DNA of 6,896 nt from an uncultured Eubacteriales bacterium. Its GTDB lineage: Bacteria; Bacillota; Clostridia; Oscillospirales; QAKW01. Shown in pieces: positions 1 through 6,605 of this stretch. Position numbers and translations under genes: made by a program. The notes under the pieces are model-generated. The model did not search any database, was not told where the DNA came from, and saw only the letters and a list, made by a program, of their open reading frames with translations. Numbering within the stretch: the first letter of the stretch is position 1; each line of letters starts with the position of its first letter. The stretch is taken from contig CAKRPM010000069.1 of NCBI GenBank assembly GCA_934378025.1, positions 1-6,896 of the forward strand, in the 5' to 3' direction.

Positions 1-1
1 G

Positions 2-190
2 TCCATGGTATTGACTTCATTGCTCATTGTTTTCTTGCAGAAGGGCGCCACTGAAATTTCAACCATTTATCAGCTGAACCATTCCTTTGCGGATATCATT
101 ACCGGTATTATTATTTTCTTTATCATCGGCAGTGAATTTTTCATTCAGTATTCTGTTAAATTCAGAAAGAAAGAGGGAGGCGCGGCATGA
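2..190 (+). CDS. Nucleoside-type ABC transporter permease, C-terminal end (NupP/YufP-like, partial)
   Basis: The reading frame is open from base 2, so the gene starts upstream of the window; only about the last 62 residues are seen. They contain one clear hydrophobic segment (ADIITGIIIFFIIGSEFFIQ) followed by a basic tail (KFRKKEGG), which is how the first permease of BmpA/NupNOPQ-type importers usually ends. Its TGA overlaps the ATG of the next permease gene in an ATGA arrangement, so the two are translationally coupled. The pair would form the membrane channel of an importer whose substrate-binding lipoprotein and ATPase genes are expected upstream. The internal ATG at base 5 is not the true start. 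The identification leans on the intact partner gene; from this fragment alone it would be weak. Confidence 0.75.
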   Translation, partial: SMVLTSLLIVFLQKGATEISTIYQLNHSFADIITGIIIFFIIGSEFFIQYSVKFRKKEGGAA

Positions 191-1173
191 TTGCAGGATT
201 TATTCAAAGAGCGGTAATGCAGGGAATACCCTTGCTGTTTGGTTCGACCGGTGAAATTATTACCGAAAAATCCGGAAATTTGAATTTGGGTATCCCGGGC
301 ATCATGTATGTCGGCGGTATCAGCGGTGTAATCGGGGCATTTCTTTATGAACAGTCTTTGCCGTCGCCGGAAAGTATCAATGCCGTTTTGGCAGTTTTAA
401 TCCCGCTGCTTTCTTGTGTTTTGGGTTCATTATTGATGGGATTGATTTATTCGTTTTTAACCATAACATTGCGCGCCAATCAAAATGTTACCGGTTTGGC
501 ACTGACAACGTTCGGCGTCGGTTTCGGCAACTTTTTCGGCGGATCGTTGATTAAATTGGTAGATACCGACGTGCCGTCTATCAACTTGACGGCGACCAGC
601 AATTGCTTCCGTACGTCGCTGCCGTTTGCCGATAAACTCGGCTGGTTCGGAACCGTTTTTCTGTCGTATAGCTTTTTGGCATACGCCGCGATCATTATTG
701 CGATTTTAGCAGCGTTTGTTTTGAAAAAAACCAGAATGGGACTTTACTTGCGTGCCGTCGGTGAAAATCCGGCCACGGCAGACGCGGCCGGTATCAATGT
801 CGGCAGATACAAATATGTCGCCACTTGTGTCGGCAGTATTATCGCCGGATTGGGCGGTTTGTATTATGTTATGGATTATGCCAATGGCGTTTGGTCCAAT
901 GACGGGTTCGGCGATCGTGGCTGGTTGGCCATTGCTTTGGTTATTTTTGCTGTATGGCGTCCGAATATCAGTATTTTCGGATCGATTCTGTTTGGCGGTT
1001 TGTTTATCGTTCACAACTATATTCCGGGAATCGGCGTCAGCACACAAGAGTTGTTTAAAATGCTGCCGTATATCGTCACCATTTTGGTGTTGATTGTAAT
1101 CAGCATGCGTGAGCGCCGTGAAAATCAGCCGCCCGCACATTTGGGACTTCCGTATTTTAGAGAAGATCGATAA
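187..1173 (+). CDS. Nucleoside-type ABC transporter permease (NupQ/YufQ-like, BPD_transp_2 family)
   Basis: This 328-residue integral membrane protein is full length for its family. It is the second permease subunit of an importer related to Bacillus NupNOPQ and Lactococcus BmpA-NupABC, which take up purine and other nucleosides. Family hallmarks seen are EKSGNLNLGIPGIM (27-40) at the first core helix, the cytoplasmic loop GENPATADAAGINVGRYK (192-209) expected to contact the ATPase, GDRGWLAIALVIFAVWRPN (242-260), and the C-terminal PPAHLGLPYFREDR (315-328). About eight to ten hydrophobic segments lie between them. The ATG is supported by GGGAGG six bases upstream, inside the previous gene. 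A strong terminator follows 9 bases after the stop, so this is the last gene of its operon. The exact substrate cannot be read from the sequence; related systems carry simple sugars or other nucleobase compounds. Confidence 0.9.
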   Translation: MIAGFIQRAVMQGIPLLFGSTGEIITEKSGNLNLGIPGIMYVGGISGVIGAFLYEQSLPSPESINAVLAVLIPLLSCVLGSLLMGLIYSFLTITLRANQNVTGLALTTFGVGFGNFFGGSLIKLVDTDVPSINLTATSNCFRTSLPFADKLGWFGTVFLSYSFLAYAAIIIAILAAFVLKKTRMGLYLRAVGENPATADAAGINVGRYKYVATCVGSIIAGLGGLYYVMDYANGVWSNDGFGDRGWLAIALVIFAVWRPNISIFGSILFGGLFIVHNYIPGIGVSTQELFKMLPYIVTILVLIVISMRERRENQPPAHLGLPYFREDR

Positions 1174-1182
1174 AAACATATT

Positions 1183-1219
1183 AAAAAAGGAACGTAACAA
1201 AATGTTACGTTCCTTTTTT
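1183..1219 (+). terminator. Intrinsic terminator of the permease operon, likely bidirectional
   Basis: A perfect 17-bp inverted repeat (1183-1199 with 1203-1219) flanks a three-base AAA loop. The core is GGAACGTAACA / TGTTACGTTCC, with six A on the left and six T on the right, so both strands show a stem followed by a T-tract. It starts 9 bases after the permease stop codon. Confidence 0.93.
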
Positions 1220-1304
1220 AGAGCTCCAAAATCATGGTGTAAATCCGGTTTTATCTTTTAAACAGCTCTCTTCTTATTTGATTTCATAAAGACACTTTAA
1301 AATA

Positions 1305-1336
1305 AAAAATGCCGACGCTGAAGCGTCGGCATTTTT
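1305..1336 (-). terminator. Intrinsic terminator of the secD-secF operon
   Basis: A perfect inverted repeat (1305-1319 with 1322-1336) has the GC-rich core GCCGACGC / GCGTCGGC. On the minus strand the loop reads TTCA and the stem runs into ATTTTTTATT, a good U-tract. It begins 8 bases after the secF stop. The plus strand also ends in five T, so it could stop transcripts escaping the permease terminator. Confidence 0.92.
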
Positions 1337-1344
1337 AAGTCGTA

Positions 1345-2256
1345 CTATGCTTTTTTGTTATTGCCTTTAAAGCAAACCCACAGCGGGGCAGCCAGGCAAA
1401 TACTTGAATAACAACCGGAAAGAATACCGATCATCAGCGGGAAAGCGAAATTGACAACCGAGGTAATGTTGTTAACAAGTGCGAAAATGAATACCAGCAG
1501 CATAGAGGTAAAGGTTAAAATTGAGGTATTCACACAACGGCGCAGGCACTGATTGATGGATTTGTTGACCAGCTCAGCGCGCGTAAGCTTATCGCCGTAA
1601 AGCCGTTTGTTCTCACGAATTCTGTCGTAAATTACCAATGTATCATTGACGGAATAACCCAGTATGGTCAGTACCACGGCTACAAAGCCGTCATTCAGCG
1701 GAATCCCGAGTACCACGAATACAAAGAATACGATCAAAACATCGTGGAATAATGCGATCAGCGCGGTCAGCGCCGCAGAAAATCCGGAAATAATCTTGAA
1801 TCGAATGGTAACAAAAATGGTAATCAAAACAATGGCAAGTACAATTGCGATAATGCCGTTGCGCAAAAACTTCGCGCCGATGTAGGGCTCGATATTTGAG
1901 GTGGAAGCACGCTCGATTTTGTTGTCGGCATAATTTTGAAGTACCACTTTATCGATTGCGTCCAATTCGGCGGTGGAAAGACTTTCTCTTCCGGCCAGCG
2001 AGACAATCAAAGAACTGCTGTCATCGTTTGAAGCCGTTGATTTTTGCGTGCTGACAATGCGATCGGTTACGGCTTGTACTTTCTTTTGCGCACTGTCAAT
2101 ATCAAGATCACCGGTATAATTGTATGTAATTTTCGTTCCGCCCGTAAACTGAATATCCAGTTGAACGCCCCGTACAAAAATGGCAACGATACCGATCACC
2201 ATCAGCAATATGGAAAGTGCAAAATACCATTTTTTATTTTTGTAAAAATCAATCAT
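1345..2256 (-). CDS. secF: Protein translocase subunit SecF
   Basis: SecF pairs with SecD in the cytoplasmic membrane and uses the proton gradient to help pull exported proteins through SecYEG. The 303-residue protein has the expected order: TM1 (about 11-29), the conserved FTGGT (37-41) at the start of the external domain, an extracytoplasmic domain to about 130, then five clustered helices from about 133 to 295. HD (171-172) and GYSVNDTLVIYDRIREN (200-216) are SecF signatures. D205 and the arginine pair 239-240 sit where the proton-path Asp and Arg of the family lie. The start is set by TAAGGAGGTG at 2273-2264, seven bases before the ATG, one of the strongest Shine-Dalgarno sites here. The gene overlaps the end of secD by 8 bases, ends in TAG, and is followed directly by a terminator. 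Confidence 0.97.
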   Translation of the reverse strand: MIDFYKNKKWYFALSILLMVIGIVAIFVRGVQLDIQFTGGTKITYNYTGDLDIDSAQKKVQAVTDRIVSTQKSTASNDDSSSLIVSLAGRESLSTAELDAIDKVVLQNYADNKIERASTSNIEPYIGAKFLRNGIIAIVLAIVLITIFVTIRFKIISGFSAALTALIALFHDVLIVFFVFVVLGIPLNDGFVAVVLTILGYSVNDTLVIYDRIRENKRLYGDKLTRAELVNKSINQCLRRCVNTSILTFTSMLLVFIFALVNNITSVVNFAFPLMIGILSGCYSSICLAAPLWVCFKGNNKKA

Positions 2257-3604
2257 TGTTTTGCACCTCCTTATATCCGTAAAATTTCGGGTTTTTCATG
2301 CAATTGTAAGAACTCAGCGATTTAATGGTAAGCTTGGAGACCAAAACACTGACCACAAAGCTTAGAATAATACCGATCAAGAGCGTATATCCGAATGAAA
2401 GAACCGAACCTGTACCAAAGAAAATCAGCAGTAATGCGACAATTGCCGTGGTAACATTGCAGTCACAAATGGCGGTAAGCGTTCTGTCATATCCGGATTC
2501 AATTGCACCGATCAGCGATTTGCCTTTTCTCATTTCCTCACGGATGCGTTCGGAAATAATTACATTGGAGTCAACACACATACCGACCGAAAGGATAATA
2601 CCGGCAATACCCGGCAGGGTTAGCGTGAGATTGAAGTTGGCAAAGATCAACAGCTGAATACTGACCTGCGTCAAAAGGTTTAAGCAGGCAACAAAGCCGG
2701 GTACCCGATACATGATCAGCATAAACAGACAAACAATAATGACGGTCAGCAAGCCGGCATACAGCATAACGGACAGCGCTTTCGTACCCATTGTGGCGCT
2801 GACGGCACTGTAGCTGGATGAGGTCATGGCGTAGGGCAGCGCACCGGCATTGATTTTAGCTGCAATATCTTTGGCACTGTCCAGCGTAAAGTTGCCCTGA
2901 ATAACTGCTTTACCGTCGGAAATCGTTGAATTTACCGTCGGATAGCTGATATTTTGATCATCCAGGAAAATCCCGAGATAATCGTTAATTTGCTTTGTAG
3001 TGGCCGATTCAAACAGCTTGCTGCCTTCATCGGTAAACTCAAGCGCAACCACATAAGAACCTTCTTGGTATTGCGCGGAACTGGATTTAACATCCTTGCC
3101 GGTCAGCAATACCTCGTCGGCTACCGGATCTTTTCCGCTGGAGGTGATGCTGTTGCCGTCCGCGTCTATCAAGTTGCCGCTGCTGTCTTTTTTCAGCGTG
3201 CAGAAGGTCAGGTTCGCCGTAGCGCCCAACTCATCGATGGCGGCCTGTGCGTCAAAATTCTCCTCATCGGCTTTCCAGGGGAATTCAACGATTACCGCGT
3301 GGTTTTCGCTATCTGTGGTAATGGAATAGTCCAAAATACCTTTCGAATCCAGGCGGGTTTCAAAAATGCTTCTTGCGGATTCCAACTGCTGCTCTGTCGG
3401 AACAACGTTTTCCTCGGCAGGAACAAATGTTGCATTGACGCCGCCACGAATGTCAATACCGGTACGGATTTGCTTTGCGGATTTTACAAAGCTGGTTGAA
3501 CCGATGGTAAGTCCGGTAATGGCCAACGTAACAAGGCATGCAATGATGGCAAGAATGATGAAAAATGAAGCTTTTCTTGCCGTAGATGCTTTACGCTTTC
3601 TCAT
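2249..3604 (-). CDS. secD: Protein translocase subunit SecD
   Basis: SecD is the larger subunit of the SecDF complex, which promotes late, proton-driven steps of Sec export. In this 451-residue protein, a basic N-terminus precedes TM1 (about 14-36), then the conserved TGIDIRGGV (48-56, family GLDLRGG). A large external domain runs to about 270 and five helices from about 275 to 425. The transport motif TLPGIAGIILSVGMCVDSNVII spans 329-350; D345 matches the essential intramembrane Asp. SERIREEM (351-358), CDCNVTT (380-386) and FGTGSVLSFG (396-405) are also typical. The family usually has VDAN and DANVTT, so the Ser and Cys here are mild deviations. It is much shorter than the Escherichia coli protein and is not fused to SecF as in Bacillus subtilis. 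AAGGAGGA (3616-3609) lies four bases before the ATG. It is the first gene of a two-gene operon; no yajC is adjacent. Confidence 0.97.
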   Translation of the reverse strand: MRKRKASTARKASFFIILAIIACLVTLAITGLTIGSTSFVKSAKQIRTGIDIRGGVNATFVPAEENVVPTEQQLESARSIFETRLDSKGILDYSITTDSENHAVIVEFPWKADEENFDAQAAIDELGATANLTFCTLKKDSSGNLIDADGNSITSSGKDPVADEVLLTGKDVKSSSAQYQEGSYVVALEFTDEGSKLFESATTKQINDYLGIFLDDQNISYPTVNSTISDGKAVIQGNFTLDSAKDIAAKINAGALPYAMTSSSYSAVSATMGTKALSVMLYAGLLTVIIVCLFMLIMYRVPGFVACLNLLTQVSIQLLIFANFNLTLTLPGIAGIILSVGMCVDSNVIISERIREEMRKGKSLIGAIESGYDRTLTAICDCNVTTAIVALLLIFFGTGSVLSFGYTLLIGIILSFVVSVLVSKLTIKSLSSYNCMKNPKFYGYKEVQNND

Positions 3605-3641
3605 AATGTCCTCCTTGAGAATATTAAATAATATATTTACA

Positions 3642-3670
3642 ATTATATATTTTTTATATATTTATGTCAA
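3642..3670 (-). promoter_or_regulatory. Consensus sigma-A promoter of secD-secF
   Basis: On the minus strand the sequence reads TTGACA (3670-3665), a spacer of exactly 17 bases, then TATAAT (3647-3642). Both hexamers are perfect consensus. Transcription would start near 3635, leaving a leader of about 30 bases that carries the secD Shine-Dalgarno site. The surroundings are very A+T rich, which makes a chance TATAAT easy, but a chance TTGACA at exact spacing is much less likely. Confidence 0.88.
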
Positions 3671-3689
3671 TGTTTTCCGCCAAAAATAA

Positions 3690-3695
3690 TATAAT
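3690..3695 (+). promoter_or_regulatory. Possible -10 element for popT (weak)
   Basis: A perfect TATAAT on the plus strand lies in the divergent spacer. The hexamer at the usual 17-base distance (3667-3672, TCAATG) matches TTGACA poorly, and there is no extended TGn. If used, transcription would start near 3702 and give a leader of about 137 bases. The A+T-rich context means this could be chance. Confidence 0.35.
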
Positions 3696-3724
3696 TTTAC
3701 ATTTCTTTGCATATCCTTAGCAGA

Positions 3725-3837
3725 GAGGGATCCGTTTAAAAGATTGTACTTTTGGGCGTAAAAAAATCTTTAAAAAACATGGCATTTTATGACCGATCCT
3801 TCCGTGGGTTATGGGTGCCATCAGCGTAGCGGAAAGG
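3725..3837 (+). promoter_or_regulatory. Structured popT leader with competing stems (candidate)
   Basis: Three pairings can be drawn by eye in the RNA. GAGGGATC (3725-3732) pairs with GATCCTTC (3795-3802), eight pairs including one G-U, enclosing a hairpin AAAGATT/AATCTTT (3739-3745 with 3765-3771). CCTTCCG (3798-3804) can instead pair with CGGAAAGG (3830-3837), one bulged A, covering the purine-rich ribosome-binding stretch. ATGGCA (3779-3784) can pair with TGCCAT (3816-3821), which would form a pseudoknot with the first stem. The first two are mutually exclusive, the layout of a translational switch. I do not recognise a known riboswitch class, and stems of this size can occur by chance. 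Confidence 0.3.
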
Positions 3838-3838
3838 A

Positions 3839-4690
3839 ATGACCATACTTGTGACGATTCAAAACTATTTGAAAAATATTATGCTTGGAATCATCATCGG
3901 AATTTCAATGCTGGTACCCGGCGTCAGCGGCGGTACGATTGCCGTGATTTTCGGGATCTATGATGAGTTGCTGGAAGCAGTCGGAAATATTTTGAAGCGG
4001 TTTAAACACAGCATGTTTTTGCTGAGTTCTGTTGCGCTGGGAATGTTGCTCGGCTTTATTGCGGCGGCGCGACTGATTTCCATGTTGTTACAACGGGCCT
4101 ATCAACCGACGCTTTACTTTTTTATGGGGACGATTTTAGGGGGCGTATTTGTGCTTCTGCGCCAAAATCACACATCCGAAAATAAAAAAATCAATTATCC
4201 GATGCTTTTTGTCGGGGTTTTAATTGTGATCGGTATGCAGTTAATTCCGGAGGATTTTGCCTTTCAAAGCGCCTCGGGGGTGCTGGCGCAATTTTTTATG
4301 TTGATTTTTATCGGTCTTTTGCTGGCAGTTGCTTTGATTTTACCGGGAATCAGTTTTTCAATGATGTTGGTGGTTGTGGGAATTTATACACGCTTTATCA
4401 CGGCTATTGAGACATTTGACTGGCGCTATTTATTGCCGATTGCCTTTAGTACGCTGTTCGGCTTATTGGTACTGAGTAAGCTGCTGTATTTGTTTTTAAA
4501 GAATTACCCGACTTTGTGCAACAGTATGATTATCGGCTTTGTAATCGCATCACTGGGCGAAGTATACCCCGGTATGCCGATGGGCGCCGGACTGGTTTTA
4601 TGTATTGCTCTTTTATGTGCCGGCTTTGCGCTTTCTTGGTTTGCCGTCGTGTGCTTCGGACAGAAAAATACATCCCGTCAAGATGCTTGA
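3839..4690 (+). CDS. popT: DUF368 undecaprenyl-phosphate translocase (PopT family)
   Basis: DUF368 proteins have been shown in Staphylococcus and Vibrio to return undecaprenyl phosphate to the cytoplasmic face of the membrane, so that it can again carry peptidoglycan and other envelope precursors. This 283-residue protein is almost all membrane, with about eight or nine hydrophobic segments. The hallmark motif MLVPGVSGGTIAVIFGIYD (24-42) follows the first helix, and a second related motif, LILPGISFSMMLVVVGIY (166-183), opens the second half. This is the internal repeat expected of the family. The second copy has Phe where many members have Gly. Start choice is uncertain: GGAAAGGA abuts the ATG at 3839 with no spacer, while an in-frame GTG at 3851 is 12 bases away. 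The gene stands alone between divergent secD and convergent nth, and its last codons overlap the nth terminator. Family assignment is firm; the transport role is by homology. Confidence 0.9.
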   Translation: MTILVTIQNYLKNIMLGIIIGISMLVPGVSGGTIAVIFGIYDELLEAVGNILKRFKHSMFLLSSVALGMLLGFIAAARLISMLLQRAYQPTLYFFMGTILGGVFVLLRQNHTSENKKINYPMLFVGVLIVIGMQLIPEDFAFQSASGVLAQFFMLIFIGLLLAVALILPGISFSMMLVVVGIYTRFITAIETFDWRYLLPIAFSTLFGLLVLSKLLYLFLKNYPTLCNSMIIGFVIASLGEVYPGMPMGAGLVLCIALLCAGFALSWFAVVCFGQKNTSRQDA

Positions 4691-4697
4691 CGGGATG
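4671..4697 (-). terminator. Intrinsic terminator of glyA-rarA-nth, embedded in the popT 3' end
   Basis: A perfect 12-bp inverted repeat, CATCCCGTCAAG (4671-4682) and CTTGACGGGATG (4686-4697), has a three-base loop. On the minus strand it starts three bases after the nth stop and runs into TATTTTTC, a U-tract. On the plus strand no T-run follows the stem directly, so it works mainly for nth. Its left arm and loop encode the last residues of PopT. Confidence 0.85.
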
Positions 4698-4700
4698 CGT

Positions 4701-5336
4701 TCAGTGAATCTTTTTAAAGTAAAGACATTCTTTTTGCAGGGGACAGTCACTGCATTTGGGGGATCTTGCCGTGCAGGTGTCCCGGCCGAAAAAGACAAGT
4801 TTATGACAAAATGCGGTTTGCTCTTGCGGCGGAATACAGGCTTTCAGCTGTTTTTCCACAATTTCCGGCCGATCGCTTTTGGCCAGCCCGAGCCGGTTGC
4901 TGATACGAATACAATGTGTGTCGGCGATAATGGCGGGTTGGCCGAATAAATCGCCTAAAATTAAATTGGCGGTCTTTCTGCCGACACCGGAAAGCGCGGT
5001 GAGTTCTTCCATGGTTTGCGGAAGTTGGCCATCGTATTTTTCCAAAAGTGTTTGACTCATTTCGATGATACTTTTGGCTTTTCCGCGATAAAATCCACAG
5101 GAGTGGATATAGCTACAAAGTTCGTCAAAATCCGCTTCGGCAAAGTCCCGAAGTGTCGGATAACGTTCAAATAATGCAGGGGTCACCAAATTAACACGCG
5201 CATCCGTACATTGAGCGGAAAGGCGTGTGGCAATCAACAATTCGTACGGCTTTGTAAAGTTTAGACAGCAATGCGCTTGCGGATAGCGCTCATGCAGAGT
5301 TTGCAGTATAAATTGAATTTTTTGTTTACTTTTCAT
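4701..5336 (-). CDS. nth: Endonuclease III (DNA glycosylase/AP lyase)
   Basis: Nth removes oxidised pyrimidines from DNA and cuts the backbone at the abasic site, opening base excision repair. From this start the protein has 211 residues, the same as Escherichia coli Nth. The helix-hairpin-helix LSGVGRKTANLIL spans 115-127, with catalytic K121. ADTHCIRISNRLGL (138-151) carries the catalytic D139. The C-terminal cluster C188-x6-C195-x2-C198-x5-C204 is the exact spacing that binds the [4Fe-4S] cluster. The frame is open further upstream to 5429, but that extension only retraces rarA in another frame. The ATG at 5336 has AAGGAG seven bases before it and begins the family homology. The gene overlaps the end of rarA by 11 bases and is the last of its operon. 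Confidence 0.97.
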   Translation of the reverse strand: MKSKQKIQFILQTLHERYPQAHCCLNFTKPYELLIATRLSAQCTDARVNLVTPALFERYPTLRDFAEADFDELCSYIHSCGFYRGKAKSIIEMSQTLLEKYDGQLPQTMEELTALSGVGRKTANLILGDLFGQPAIIADTHCIRISNRLGLAKSDRPEIVEKQLKACIPPQEQTAFCHKLVFFGRDTCTARSPKCSDCPLQKECLYFKKIH

Positions 5337-6594
5337 CCGTTGACTCCTTGATTTTTTGCCAATAGGCCCGGGTGGCGCTTTCGATCTTATTATCGCCGTA
5401 ATGATAATAAATACGATCGCACAGTTCATCCGGTAAAAACTGCTGTTTTACATAGTGATGGGGAAAATTGTGAGAATACAAATAGCTTTGGCCGTGCCCG
5501 AGCTTTTGCGAACCGCTGTAATGAGCGTCTTGCAGAGAGGCGGGTATAGAATACGCGCGGCCGCTTTTTACATCGGAAAGTGCCTCGTCAATTGCAGTAA
5601 TGACCGAATTGGATTTCGGCGCGGTGGAAAGCAAAATAACCGCCTGCGCCAGCGGAATACGCGCCTCCGGGAAACCGAGCATCAGTGCGGCGTCGATACA
5701 AGATTTTGTGATGACCGCAGCCATGGGGTAGGCCAGTCCGACATCTTCGCTGGCCACCACCTGCAAACGTCTGCAAATGGAGGGGAGATCATTGGCCTCA
5801 ATCAACCGTGCCAAATAGTGCAGCGCCGCATTTTCATCCGAACCGCGAATGGATTTTTGAAAGGCAGAAAGAATGTCATAGTGCGAGTCGCCGTCACGGT
5901 CGTAGCGCAAGGCGCTTTTTTGCGTTGCCTGTTGGACAAGCTCCGGCGAAATTTGTGCATTTTCCGGCGAAAGCCCGGCCGAGAGTATTTCAATGCTGTT
6001 GGCAGCTTTTCGAACGTCGCCGCCGCAGGCGGTACAAATGTACTCTTTTACCTCATCTGAGCAACCGATCATAAAGCCCATGCGTTCACTCATATAGCTC
6101 AGCGCCCGATCGACATAAGGTATAATATCATTCGGCGCAACCGGTTGAAATTCAAACACGGTACAGCGGCTGAGAATTGCATTATAGATATAAAAATACG
6201 GATTTTCGGTGGTAGAGGCAATCAAAGTAATGGAACCGTTTTCAATAAATTCCAGCAAAGATTGCTGCTGACGCTTATTGAAGTATTGAATCTCATCCAA
6301 GTACAGTAAAATACCGTTCGGACTGGTAAATGGATTGATGTCCTTAATAATTTCCTTAATGTCGGAAAGGGAGGCGGTGGTCGCATTAAGCTGATACAGT
6401 TTTTTGCTGCTGTTTTTTGCGATGATTTTGGCAATGGTGGTCTTTCCGCAACCGGACGGTCCGTAAAAAATCATATTCGGAATCTCATTGGACTCGATTA
6501 TATTGCGAAGTAAGCAGCCCTCCGAAAGCAAATGCTTTTGGCCGACTACTTGTTCTAAATGCTCCGGACGCAAAATATCCGATAAGGGTCGCAT
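5326..6594 (-). CDS. rarA: Replication-associated recombination protein A (RarA/MgsA AAA+ ATPase)
   Basis: RarA is a clamp-loader-like AAA+ ATPase that acts at stalled or gapped replication forks in the cytoplasm. The 422-residue length is normal for Bacillota. Visible parts are the N-terminal LRPEHLEQVVGQKHLL (8-23), Walker A GPSGCGKTT (45-53), Walker B LLYLDE (96-101), sensor 1 ASTTENP (126-132), the arginine finger in SRC (R143), and sensor 2 GGDVRKAAN (191-199). The RarA-specific C-terminal half includes SIRGSDENAALHYLARLIEA (248-267), SEDVGLAYP (282-290), APKSN (325-329) and QQFLPDEL (384-391). These separate it from DnaX and RuvB. AAGGAG (6607-6602) lies seven bases before the ATG and overlaps the glyA stop codon. 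It is the middle gene of glyA-rarA-nth, overlapping nth by 11 bases. The pairing of a fork-rescue ATPase with a repair glycosylase makes functional sense but may be only co-transcription. Confidence 0.96.
   Translation of the reverse strand: MRPLSDILRPEHLEQVVGQKHLLSEGCLLRNIIESNEIPNMIFYGPSGCGKTTIAKIIAKNSSKKLYQLNATTASLSDIKEIIKDINPFTSPNGILLYLDEIQYFNKRQQQSLLEFIENGSITLIASTTENPYFYIYNAILSRCTVFEFQPVAPNDIIPYVDRALSYMSERMGFMIGCSDEVKEYICTACGGDVRKAANSIEILSAGLSPENAQISPELVQQATQKSALRYDRDGDSHYDILSAFQKSIRGSDENAALHYLARLIEANDLPSICRRLQVVASEDVGLAYPMAAVITKSCIDAALMLGFPEARIPLAQAVILLSTAPKSNSVITAIDEALSDVKSGRAYSIPASLQDAHYSGSQKLGHGQSYLYSHNFPHHYVKQQFLPDELCDRIYYHYGDNKIESATRAYWQKIKESTDEK
5344..5349 (-). promoter_or_regulatory. 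Ribosome binding site that fixes the nth start
   Basis: On the minus strand AAGGAG lies seven bases before the ATG at 5336-5334, inside the last codons of rarA. It decides between this start and the longer open frame reaching back to 5429, and suggests translational coupling with rarA. Confidence 0.85.
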
Positions 6595-6605
6595 AGACTC
6601 ACTCC

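Noticed and set aside
706..1200. A minus-strand open frame of 164 codons opposite the second permease
   Set aside because: The plus strand codes a full-length permease with family motifs throughout, and the minus frame begins inside the terminator hairpin.
1220..1269. AGAGCT / AGCTCT inverted repeat between the two terminators
   Set aside because: Six base pairs around a 38-base loop in A+T-rich DNA are expected by chance and have no linked T-tract.
2954..3499. A plus-strand open frame of 181 codons opposite secD
   Set aside because: It is fully antisense to the external domain of a clear SecD and shows no recognisable domain; a shadow frame.
5337..5429. A longer N-terminus for Nth
   Set aside because: The extension is the end of rarA read in another frame; length, homology and the AAGGAG site all favour the ATG at 5336.
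5455..6060. A long plus-strand open frame of 201 codons opposite rarA
   Set aside because: It lies antisense to a RarA gene with all AAA+ motifs, has no convincing ribosome site, and its translation resembles no family I know; it is a shadow of rarA codon use.
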